From positions 1-38,475 of the forward strand of contig NZ_JAIULG010000046.1 in the NCBI RefSeq assembly GCF_020169415.1: 38,475 nt of DNA, given 5' to 3'. The translations under genes and the position numbers were made by a program. The notes under the pieces are model-generated. The model was not told the DNA's origin. It did not search any database and saw only the letters and a program-made list of their open reading frames with translations. The stretch is from Tsukamurella sp. M9C (GTDB taxonomy: Bacteria > Actinomycetota > Actinomycetes > Mycobacteriales > Mycobacteriaceae). Position 1 is the first letter of the stretch. Every line of letters begins with the position of its first letter. Positions 25,442 through 32,607 of the stretch are shown here, piece by piece.

Positions 25442-26659
25442 ATGAACAGCCACGGCGCCCCGCACGATCCCTACCTCGTCGGTCTGGATCTGCGAGGGCG
25501 CCGTGTCGTCGTCGTGGGGGCGGGCACCGTCGTCCAGCGGCGACTGCCGGTCCTCCTCGCCGCGGGCGCGGACGTCCACGTCATCGCGCCCGAGGCCACG
25601 CCCGCCGTCGAATCGACGCCCGGCATCGTCTGGCACCGCCGCGAGTACGCCTCCGGCGACCTCCTGGGCGCCTGGTACGCCCTCGCCGCCACGAACGATC
25701 CGGCGGTGAACGCCGCCGTCGTCGCCGAGGCCGAGGTGCAGCGCACCTTCTGCGTCCGCGTCGACCTCGCCCGCGAGGGCACCGCCGTCACCCCCGCCAC
25801 CGTCGCCACGGACGGGCTGCAGGTGGGCGTCCTGGCGTCCGGGGATCACCGACGGTCCGCGGCCGTCCGCGACAGCCTGCGCGCCGTCCTGACCGGCGAC
25901 GAGGCCGCGCGCCCCACTCGCAAGCCCGAGGGCGTGGCCCTCGTCGGCGGGGGGCCGGGCGACCCGGACCTCATCACCGTGCGCGGCCGGGCGCTCCTCG
26001 GGCTGGCCGACGTGGTGGTCGCCGACCGGCTCGCCCCGCCCCGCCTGCTCGCGGAGCTCGCCCCGCACGTCGAGGTCATCGACGCCGCGAAGGTGCCGTA
26101 CGGCCGGGCCATGGCGCAGCAGGCCATCAATCAGGTCCTCATCGATCGTGCGCGTGAGGGCAAGTTCGTGGTGCGGCTCAAGGGCGGCGACCCCTATGTC
26201 TTCGGTCGCGGCTTCGAGGAGCTCGAGGCGCTGGCCGCCGAGGGCATCCCGGTCACCGTCGTCCCGGGCATCACCAGCTCGATCGCCGCGCCGTCGGCCG
26301 CGGGCATCCCGGTGACGCACCGTGGCGTGACGCACGAGTTCGTGGTCGTCTCCGGCCACGTCGCGCCGGGGCATCCCGACAGCCTCGTCGACTGGGACGC
26401 GCTCGGCCGGCTGCGCGGCACAGTCGTGGTGCTCATGGCGGTGGAGCGGCTCGCGGCGATCGCCGAGGCCCTGATCGCGGGCGGGCGGCCGGCTGAGACC
26501 CCGGCCGCGGTGGTCGAGAACGCGACCACCGGCGGGCAGCGCACGGTCCGCGGCACCCTCTCCACCATCGCGGCGGACGCCGCGACCGCGAACGTCGTGC
26601 CGCCCGCGGTGCTCGTCGTGGGTGCGACGGCCGGCTTCACGGCGGCGTTGGGCGACTGA
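25442..26659 (+). CDS. cysG: Siroheme synthase-like bifunctional protein: precorrin-2 dehydrogenase + uroporphyrinogen-III C-methyltransferase
   Basis: A 405-residue fusion. The N-terminal NAD-binding domain (about 1-150; VVVVGAGTVVQRRLPVLLAAG and HVIAPE) is the precorrin-2 dehydrogenase/ferrochelatase-like half. The C-terminal part (about 160-400) is the SAM uroporphyrinogen-III methyltransferase, with GGGPGDPDLITVRG, VVRLKGGDPYVFGRG and VVPGITSSIAAP. The product, precorrin-2 or sirohydrochlorin, feeds both siroheme and cobalamin. The dimer-extension part seen in enterobacterial CysG is shortened, as in Rv2847c. The ATG at 25442 is supported by TAAGCT (25429-25434) ending 7 nt upstream. It closes the cobalamin cluster and is followed by a hairpin. 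Confidence 0.94.
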   Translation: MNSHGAPHDPYLVGLDLRGRRVVVVGAGTVVQRRLPVLLAAGADVHVIAPEATPAVESTPGIVWHRREYASGDLLGAWYALAATNDPAVNAAVVAEAEVQRTFCVRVDLAREGTAVTPATVATDGLQVGVLASGDHRRSAAVRDSLRAVLTGDEAARPTRKPEGVALVGGGPGDPDLITVRGRALLGLADVVVADRLAPPRLLAELAPHVEVIDAAKVPYGRAMAQQAINQVLIDRAREGKFVVRLKGGDPYVFGRGFEELEALAAEGIPVTVVPGITSSIAAPSAAGIPVTHRGVTHEFVVVSGHVAPGHPDSLVDWDALGRLRGTVVVLMAVERLAAIAEALIAGGRPAETPAAVVENATTGGQRTVRGTLSTIAADAATANVVPPAVLVVGATAGFTAALGD

Positions 26660-26677
26660 CCCGCATCCCCGGGTGTG

Positions 26678-26724
26678 GGTTTCCGTGTGTGTCGGCGAAA
26701 TGTGACGCCCCCACGCGGGAAACC
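26678..26724 (+). terminator. Hairpin after cysG
   Basis: GGTTTCCGTGTG (26678-26689) pairs with CACGCGGGAAACC (26712-26724) with one bulged base and one G-T pair, a stem of about 12 bp with a 22-nt loop. It begins 18 bp after the cysG stop. No T-run follows. Confidence 0.5.
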
Positions 26725-26779
26725 TCGACCGAGGCGGGGAACAGCGCTCTGGGCTGCGCGAATCGCCCGATTCAGGGGA

Positions 26780-26871
26780 TTTTCGCAGAAGCGAAAACTG
26801 TCACTTCAATAACTCTCGTCACAATTGTTACCGTTCTCGACTTCCGGATCGGCCGGGGGAGTCGGTAGCCT
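26780..26871 (+). promoter_or_regulatory. Promoter region of the first efpA-like gene with two palindromes
   Basis: TTTTCGC-AGAA-GCGAAAA (26780-26797) is a perfect 7-bp inverted repeat. GTCACAATTGTTAC (26818-26831) contains the perfect palindrome ACAATTGT flanked by GT and AC. The -10 TAGCCT (26866-26871) ends 8 nt before the ATG. The stretch 26775-26840 is markedly AT-rich for this genome. The palindromes are operator candidates placed just upstream of the -35 position. No regulator gene is adjacent. Confidence 0.5.
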
Positions 26872-26879
26872 CGGGCATC

Positions 26880-29210
26880 ATGACTTCCACGATGGCGCCC
26901 TCCAGCCCGGCGCAGACGTACCGCGTCAAGGGCAGCGCCGTCGGCATCCCGATCCTCGTCCTGTGCGGCATGATCTTCCTCTCGGTGCTCGACGGCACCG
27001 TCGTCTTCGTGGCGATGCCGGAGATCCAGGACGCCCTCGGCCTCTCGGACGCCACCAAGGTCTGGGTCTTCGGCGCCTACGCGCTGACCTTCGGCGGATT
27101 CCTCCTCCTCGGCGGCCGCCTCGGCGACACCTTCGGCCGCAAGAAGATGTTCCTGCTCGGCGTCATCGGCTTCACCGTGGCGTCCGCGCTGGCGGGATTC
27201 GCGACCAACGAGGCGTGGCTGCTGGCCGCGCGCGTCGGCCAGGGCCTGTTCGCCGCGATCGCCGGTCCCACGGCACTCGCGCTCATCGCCACCACCTTCG
27301 CGCCGGGCAAGGCGCGCAACCAGGCCTTCGCCGTCTTCGGCGCCATGGCCGGCCTCGGCTCGATCGCCGGGCTGGTCGCCGGCGGCCTGCTCGCCACCAT
27401 CGACTGGCGACTCATCTTCTGGATCAACGTCCCCGTCGGCATCGCCTGCGCGATCGGCGGCTGGTTCACCCTCGACGAGGCGGTGGCCGAGCGTCGGCAC
27501 GCCCTCGACGTCAAGGGCGCCGCGCTCGCGGTCGCGGGCTGCGTGACGGGCGTCTACGCCCTCACCGCGGGCCCCGAGGCGCACTGGCAGAGCACGTCGG
27601 TCTACGTCGCCGCCGTGGTCAGCGCGGTCTGCCTGGCCCTGTTCCTCTGGGTCGAGCGGACCGCCAAGAACCCGATCCTGCCCTTCTCGCTGTTCAACAA
27701 CCGCAACCGCGTGGCGGCGATGCTCGCGATCCTGGTCTGCGGCGCCCTGATCCCGACGCTCGGCTTCTACGTCGCGCTGACCTTCCAGCTGGTCCTCGGC
27801 TACACCCCGTTCCAGTCCGGCCTCGCGCTGCTGCCCTTCGCCATCGGCTTCGGCATCGCGGTCGCGATCAGCGCCTCGCTGGTCCGCCGCTTCCAGGCGC
27901 GGTGGCTGGTCGCCTTCGGCGGCTTCATCGTCTTCCTGCCCTGCCTGTACGTGCCGACCCTGATGAGCAAGGCCCCGGCCACCATCGACTACTTCCCGCA
28001 GATCGCGATCCCGGTGTTCCTCATCGGCATCGGCGTGGGCATGGCCGTCGTGCCGCTGCCGCTCGGCGCCGTCGCCGGCGTCCGCCCGTCGGAGATCGGG
28101 CCGCTGACCGCGCTCATCGAGGTCGCGCAGAACCTCGGCGGCATCATCGGCCTCGCCTCGGTGCAGGTCGTCGTGACCTCGCGGATCATGGCCGAGGGCG
28201 GCCCGACCACCGGGCACTTGCGCCACGACTCGCTGACCGGCGACCAGATCCACGCCCTGGCCTCCGGCTACGGCCTCGCGTTCATCGCCTGCGCCGCGAT
28301 CCTCATCCTGGCAGGCCTCGTCGTCGTCCCCTTCATGCGCTTCACCCCGGAGGAGATCGCCGAGGGCCAGGCGGCCAAGGAGTCCAGCGAGTCCGGCGGT
28401 GCCATCCCGTCCACGTCCTTCCCGGCGCAGGCCTTCGAGGACGATGACGACGACGTCGACGACGACTGGGAGCCCCTCGAGGGCGACGTCACCTCGGGCT
28501 CCTTCGCCGCGATCCGCCGCGAGGACTTCGACCGCGCCTACAACGAGCAGCCCGGCGATCCCGAGCCGGTGTACTTCACCGACCGCTTCCGGGCCATCAA
28601 GCGGGCCGAGGTCGACGAGTCGGTCTCGCCCCTCGCGGGCCTCGGGGTCCAGCCGGGCCCGCCGCAGGCCGCCCCGCAGCCCGCGGCTCCGCAGCCCCCG
28701 ACGCAGCAGGTCCCCGTCGCCCGGCCGCAGCAGCGCCCGCAGCCGACGGCCCCGCAGCAGGCGTACTCGCAGCCGAGCGATCCGCTGACCCGCCCGGCCC
28801 CGACTGCCCCGCAGCAGGCCTACTCACATCCCAGCGATCCGCTGCCGCGTCCCGTCGCCCGCCCGGGCGAGGGCCTCGCCGGCATCGCCCGCCCGTCCGG
28901 CCCGATCCAGCGGGAGAGCGTCGACCTGCCGCGCCCGCCGGTACCGCCTGCGCCCCGGGCGTCCGTCCCCGACTACCGCCCGCCGCGCCCCGCGCCGCAG
29001 CAGTACCGTGCGGACCCGCCGGCGCCGCGGCCCGGCGACCCCGTGCAGCGCCCCGGTGCGGCCCGCCCGGAGCCGCAGTTCGAGGGCGTCGCAGCCGGTG
29101 CGCGCAGCGGCCGGCACGCGGCCCCCGAGCCCGACGGCATGCACCACCCCGAGCAGACGACGCAGGCCGATCGCGTGAGCCGCGCCCGCCGGCACCGGCT
29201 CGAGGACTGA
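26880..29210 (+). CDS. efpA: EfpA-type MFS (DHA2) transporter with long C-terminal tail, copy 1
   Basis: A proton-driven major-facilitator exporter of the 14-helix DHA2 family, 776 residues. The membrane part (about 20-500) opens VKGSAVGIPILVLCGMIF and LSVLDGTVVFVAMP, has motif A in GGRLGDTFGRKK and motif C-like glycines in MAGLGSIAGLVAGGLL, and ends VVPFMRFTPEEIAEG. M. tuberculosis EfpA (Rv2846c, same position between cysG and proS) ends near here at about 530 residues. This protein continues for about 265 more: an acidic block (FEDDDDDVDDDWEP), a conserved block (RREDFDRAYNEQPGDPEP, YFTDRFRAIKR), Pro/Gln-rich repeats with QQAYSHPSDPLPR, and a basic end (RVSRARRHRLED). The tail is predicted cytoplasmic and disordered. 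The substrate is unknown; EfpA is linked to drug efflux and lipid transport. Confidence 0.93.
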   Translation: MTSTMAPSSPAQTYRVKGSAVGIPILVLCGMIFLSVLDGTVVFVAMPEIQDALGLSDATKVWVFGAYALTFGGFLLLGGRLGDTFGRKKMFLLGVIGFTVASALAGFATNEAWLLAARVGQGLFAAIAGPTALALIATTFAPGKARNQAFAVFGAMAGLGSIAGLVAGGLLATIDWRLIFWINVPVGIACAIGGWFTLDEAVAERRHALDVKGAALAVAGCVTGVYALTAGPEAHWQSTSVYVAAVVSAVCLALFLWVERTAKNPILPFSLFNNRNRVAAMLAILVCGALIPTLGFYVALTFQLVLGYTPFQSGLALLPFAIGFGIAVAISASLVRRFQARWLVAFGGFIVFLPCLYVPTLMSKAPATIDYFPQIAIPVFLIGIGVGMAVVPLPLGAVAGVRPSEIGPLTALIEVAQNLGGIIGLASVQVVVTSRIMAEGGPTTGHLRHDSLTGDQIHALASGYGLAFIACAAILILAGLVVVPFMRFTPEEIAEGQAAKESSESGGAIPSTSFPAQAFEDDDDDVDDDWEPLEGDVTSGSFAAIRREDFDRAYNEQPGDPEPVYFTDRFRAIKRAEVDESVSPLAGLGVQPGPPQAAPQPAAPQPPTQQVPVARPQQRPQPTAPQQAYSQPSDPLTRPAPTAPQQAYSHPSDPLPRPVARPGEGLAGIARPSGPIQRESVDLPRPPVPPAPRASVPDYRPPRPAPQQYRADPPAPRPGDPVQRPGAARPEPQFEGVAAGARSGRHAAPEPDGMHHPEQTTQADRVSRARRHRLED

Positions 29211-29311
29211 CGGTTCGCGCCCCGGGCGTGTCGCTCGAGATGTGATCGGACGGGGCGAGCGAATCCTGCCGCTTCCTCCCGATACCGTCCCTGGTCTGCG
29301 GAAAGCGCCGG

Positions 29312-29342
29312 CTCCGATGATTGCTGAGTGCACGCATCGGGG
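29312..29342 (+). terminator. Hairpin between the two efpA copies
   Basis: CTCCGATG (29312-29319) pairs with CATCGGGG (29335-29342) (one T-G pair, 15-nt loop), with further GC-rich complementarity outside it. It lies in the 212-bp gap, about 65 bp upstream of the copy 2 -10 TAGCCT (29409-29414). It may terminate copy 1 transcription. The rest of the gap shows no gene. Confidence 0.35.
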
Positions 29343-29422
29343 CGTCCGGCCGGGCGACACGACCCGAAAACCGGCGTGAGCGATTTCTTCGCGACTTCTC
29401 TCAGCCGGTAGCCTCGGTCTCC

Positions 29423-31822
29423 ATGACCTCAACGATGGCACCAGGCAGCCCGGCGCAGACGTATCGCGTCAAGGGCAGCGCCATCGGCATGGCCATCGTC
29501 GTCCTCTCCGGCATGATGTTCCTCGCCGTCCTCGACGGCACCGTGGTGTTCGTCGCGATGCCGAGCATCCAGGATGCGCTCGACTTGTCGGATGCCTCGA
29601 AGGTCTGGGTGTACGGCGCGTACGCGCTGACATTCGGCGGTTTCATGCTGTTGGGCGGCAGGCTGGGCGACACTTTCGGCCGCAAGAAGATGTTCATCAT
29701 CGGTGTCGTCGGGTTCACTGTGGCCTCGGGGCTCGTGGGATTCGCGCAGAGTGAGGCCTGGTTGTTGGCCGCTCGCGCGTGCCAGGGGCTGTTCGCGGCC
29801 GTCGCGTGTCCGACGGCGCTCGCGCTCATCGCGACCACCTTCGCGCCCGGCAAGGCGCGGAACCAGGCGTTCGCCATCTTCGGTGCGATGGCGGGCCTCG
29901 GCTCGGTCGCCGGACTGGTCGCCGGTGGTCTGCTGGCGACGTGGGACTGGCGCTTCGTCTTCTGGATCAACGTTCCGGTCGGCGTCGCGTGTGCCCTCGG
30001 CGCAGTAATCGCCCTCGAGGAGGCGGCTTCAGATCGGCGTCACGCCCTAGATGTGAAGGGTGCAGTCCTCGCCGTCGCGGGGTGTGTGGCCGGCGTCTAC
30101 GCCCTGACTGCCGGACCTGAGGAACATTGGAAGAATCCGATCGTCTACGCCGCGATGGTCGTGAGCGCGGTCTGCCTCATCACGTTCCTGTTCGTGGAGC
30201 GGACCGCGAAGAACCCGATTCTGCCGTTCTCGCTGTTCAACAATCGCAATCGGGTGGCGGCCATGCTGGCGATCCTGGTGTGCGGTGCGCTTATCCCGAC
30301 GTTGGGCTTCTACATCGCACTGACCTTCCAATTGGTCCTCGGTTACACCCCGTTCCAGTCGGGCCTGGCGTTGCTGCCGTTCGCGCTCGGGATGGGAATC
30401 TCGATCGCGATCGGCTCCCAGGTGGTGCAGCGGGTCCAGGCGCGATGGTTGGTCGCGATCGGTGGGGCGATCGTGTTCGTCCCCTGCGTCTATGCCTGGA
30501 CGCTGATGGACCACGATCCGGCTACGATCTCGTACTTCCCGCAGATCGCGCTTCCCGTGTTCTTCATCGGTGTCGGTGTGGGCCTGCCGATCATGTTGCT
30601 GCCGCTGTGCGCCGTGGCCGGGGTGCGCCCTTCCGAGATCGGCCCGCTGACCGCGTTGATCGAAGTGGCGCAGAACATCGGCGGCATCGTCGGCCTCGCG
30701 TCGGTGCAGGTCGTCGTGACCTCCCGGATCATGAAGCAGGGCGGCCCCACCACAGGTCATCTCACGCACGACACACTGCTGCCGAACCAAGTCACCGCGC
30801 TGGCGTCCGGATACGGACTCGCTTTCGTCGCGTGTGCGGTGATCCTGCTGGTCGCGGGCGCCATCGTCGTACCGTTCATGCGGTTCACCCCGGAGGAGGT
30901 CGCCGAGGGCCAGGCGGCGCAGGAGTCCAGCAAGTCCGGCGGCGCGATTCCGTCGACGTCGTTCCCCGCGCAGGCGTTCGAGGACGATGACGTCGACGAC
31001 GACTGGGAGCCCATCGAGGGCGACGTCACCTCGGGCTCGTTCCCTGCGGTGCGCCGCGAGGACTTCGACCGCGCGTACAACGAGAAGCCCGGGGATCCGG
31101 AGCCGATGTACTTCACCGACCGCTTCCGCGCGATCAAGCGCCCGCAGGCCACGGGGCAACAGCCCGCGCAGCAACCCGTGCAGCACCGACCGGCCGCGCA
31201 GCCGCCGCAGGCGCCCCCGGTCGCGCCGCCGCAGCCGCAGCAGGCGTACTCCCACCCCAGTGACCCGCTTCCCCGCACCGGACAGCCCGGCGAGGGCCTC
31301 GCCGGCGTCGCCCGGCCGTCGGGCCCGATCCAGCGCGAGAGCACCGACCTGCCGCGCCCGCCGCAGCCCCCGCGCCCCGCGGCGGACCCGCAGTACCGGC
31401 CGCCGGCGCAGCCCCCGCTGGGCCGGCAGCGCCCGAGCGCGCCGATCCAGCGCCCGAGCGGTCAAGTGTCGCGCCCGAGCGCCCCGATCCAGCGTCCCAG
31501 CGGGCAGATGCCGCGCCCGAGCGGGCCGGTGCCCGGCCCGCAGGGGCCGGCGGGCCCGCCGGTCCAACGGCCCAGCGGCGCGATCCAGCGCCCCGGCCGG
31601 CAGGCGCCGCCGCAGCCCGGCGGTCCCGGGCCGCGCCCGAGCGGCCCCGTGCAGCGGCCCAGCGCGCCGATCCAGCGCCCGCCTGCCGCCCACCAGCCGG
31701 AGGCACCGTCGAACGGCGGGCGGCACGCGCTGCCCGAGCCCGACGCCATGCACCACCCCGAGGCCTCGGCGCAGGCAGAGCGTGTCAGCCGCGCCCGGCG
31801 GCACCGCCTCGACGAGGACTAG
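29423..31822 (+). CDS. EfpA-type MFS (DHA2) transporter with long C-terminal tail, copy 2
   Basis: A 799-residue tandem paralogue of the preceding transporter, very similar throughout the 14-helix core (NPILPFSLFNNRNRVAAM and LGYTPFQSGLALLPFA are identical). Differences include Cys in AVACPTALAL where copy 1 has Gly, and MDHDPATISYF for MSKAPATIDYF. The tail conserves the acidic block, the DFDRAYNE and FTDRFRAIKR block, QQAYSHPSDPLPR, ARPSGPIQRES and the basic end RVSRARRHRLDED, but the middle has expanded into RPSAPIQRPSGQ-type repeats. The promoter is also duplicated: TAGCCT (29409-29414), 8 nt before the ATG, in the same local sequence as copy 1. The core uses many more T- and G-ending codons than copy 1, while the tail returns to the genome norm. 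Which copy is the functional EfpA counterpart is unclear. Confidence 0.92.
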   Translation: MTSTMAPGSPAQTYRVKGSAIGMAIVVLSGMMFLAVLDGTVVFVAMPSIQDALDLSDASKVWVYGAYALTFGGFMLLGGRLGDTFGRKKMFIIGVVGFTVASGLVGFAQSEAWLLAARACQGLFAAVACPTALALIATTFAPGKARNQAFAIFGAMAGLGSVAGLVAGGLLATWDWRFVFWINVPVGVACALGAVIALEEAASDRRHALDVKGAVLAVAGCVAGVYALTAGPEEHWKNPIVYAAMVVSAVCLITFLFVERTAKNPILPFSLFNNRNRVAAMLAILVCGALIPTLGFYIALTFQLVLGYTPFQSGLALLPFALGMGISIAIGSQVVQRVQARWLVAIGGAIVFVPCVYAWTLMDHDPATISYFPQIALPVFFIGVGVGLPIMLLPLCAVAGVRPSEIGPLTALIEVAQNIGGIVGLASVQVVVTSRIMKQGGPTTGHLTHDTLLPNQVTALASGYGLAFVACAVILLVAGAIVVPFMRFTPEEVAEGQAAQESSKSGGAIPSTSFPAQAFEDDDVDDDWEPIEGDVTSGSFPAVRREDFDRAYNEKPGDPEPMYFTDRFRAIKRPQATGQQPAQQPVQHRPAAQPPQAPPVAPPQPQQAYSHPSDPLPRTGQPGEGLAGVARPSGPIQRESTDLPRPPQPPRPAADPQYRPPAQPPLGRQRPSAPIQRPSGQVSRPSAPIQRPSGQMPRPSGPVPGPQGPAGPPVQRPSGAIQRPGRQAPPQPGGPGPRPSGPVQRPSAPIQRPPAAHQPEAPSNGGRHALPEPDAMHHPEASAQAERVSRARRHRLDED
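31428..31690 (+). repeat. In-frame Pro/Ser/Gln repeats in the copy 2 tail
   Basis: Units encoding RPSAPIQRPSGQ and variants (RPSGQM, RPSGPV, QRPSGAIQRPG, RPSGPVQRPSAPIQRP) occur about five to six times, at the DNA level as repeats of GCGCCCGAGCG and GCGCCGATCCAGCG. Copy 1 has only the ancestral ARPSGPIQRES and scattered related pieces. This is a likely slippage-prone, length-variable segment. Confidence 0.75.
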
Positions 31823-31835
31823 CGGCGAGCCCGAG

Positions 31836-32582
31836 TCACCCCGCGGTGACGATCGTGACCTCGGTCGGCGACGAGAGTTCCGCGCGCAGGCCGGCCTTCT
31901 CGGCCACCTTCACCACGGCCCGCGCGTCGCCGGGCTCGGCGCGGCTGACCACCAGCGCGCGCGCCAGCAGCCCCTTGTGGTGCTTGTTGAAGTGCGAGAC
32001 CACGGAGCGCGAGCCGTCGGCCTTCTCCGTCACGACGGTGGCGGTCACCGCCCCCGGCACCCGGCCCAGCGCCGCGTAGCCGCCGGACCGCAGGTCCACG
32101 ACGAGGCCGCGGTCCGCGGCGGCGAGCGCCTCGGCCAGCGCGGGCTTCCAGGCGGCGGCCAGCGTGCCCAGGCCGGGCAGCTTCGAGCCCGAGGAGAGCC
32201 GGTAGGCGGGGATCGGGTCCTTCGCGCCCACCGTCCCGAACAGAGCCGAGCCCACGGCCAGGCGGGCGTCGGCCTTCGCGCGCTGCGCCTTGGTCAGCCC
32301 GCGGACGTCGAGGGCGTCGTAGAGCACCCCCGTGTACTGCTCGATCGCGGGCCGGGTGGCGGCGGTGCGCAGCGCGCGGTTGCGCTCCAGCTCGTCGGTC
32401 TGCCCGTCCGAGAGGCCCAGGGCGGCGCGGGCGGCACCGTCGTCCTGCGAGACGGCGATGAGGGCGTCGAGGAGGCGTTCGCGGGTCGCGGTGAGCGACG
32501 GGAAGGTCAGCGCGCCCAGGTCGAGGGGCGCGCCCGAGCCGCCGCCGGCTTTGGTTTCGGACGGGGGAAGCAGGATCAGCAC
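31836..32582 (-). CDS. yaaA: YaaA/DUF328 family peroxide-stress protein
   Basis: A 248-residue protein of the YaaA family, whose E. coli member protects DNA from peroxide by limiting free iron and has a helix-hairpin-helix DNA-binding fold. Family features: the opening [11 protein letters not shown], the middle [37 protein letters not shown] and YAALGRVPG, and the near-end [16 protein letters not shown] with its basic HFNKHHKG motif. The GTG at 32582 is chosen because it aligns with the family N-terminus and TAGTGT (minus strand, 32590-32595) ends 7 nt upstream. A GTG at 32591 is possible but lies in the promoter. It is divergent from proS and convergent with efpA copy 2, with only 13 bp between stops. 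Confidence 0.9.
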   Translation of the reverse strand: MLILLPPSETKAGGGSGAPLDLGALTFPSLTATRERLLDALIAVSQDDGAARAALGLSDGQTDELERNRALRTAATRPAIEQYTGVLYDALDVRGLTKAQRAKADARLAVGSALFGTVGAKDPIPAYRLSSGSKLPGLGTLAAAWKPALAEALAAADRGLVVDLRSGGYAALGRVPGAVTATVVTEKADGSRSVVSHFNKHHKGLLARALVVSRAEPGDARAVVKVAEKAGLRAELSSPTEVTIVTAG

Positions 32583-32589
32583 ACCGGAC

Positions 32590-32599
32590 ACACTAAGCT
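32590..32599. promoter_or_regulatory. Overlapping back-to-back -10 boxes of yaaA and proS
   Basis: In ACACTAAGCT, the minus-strand hexamer TAGTGT (32590-32595) and the plus-strand hexamer TAAGCT (32594-32599) share two base pairs. The first ends 7 nt before the yaaA GTG, the second 8 nt before the proS GTG. The start codons are 25 bp apart, so the two transcripts cannot initiate at the same time. Confidence 0.65.
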
Positions 32600-32607
32600 G
32601 TGGCGTC

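Noticed and set aside
31428-31690. PPE/PE or other surface-antigen repeat
   Set aside because: The repeats are the tail of an MFS transporter and lack PE/PPE N-terminal domains.
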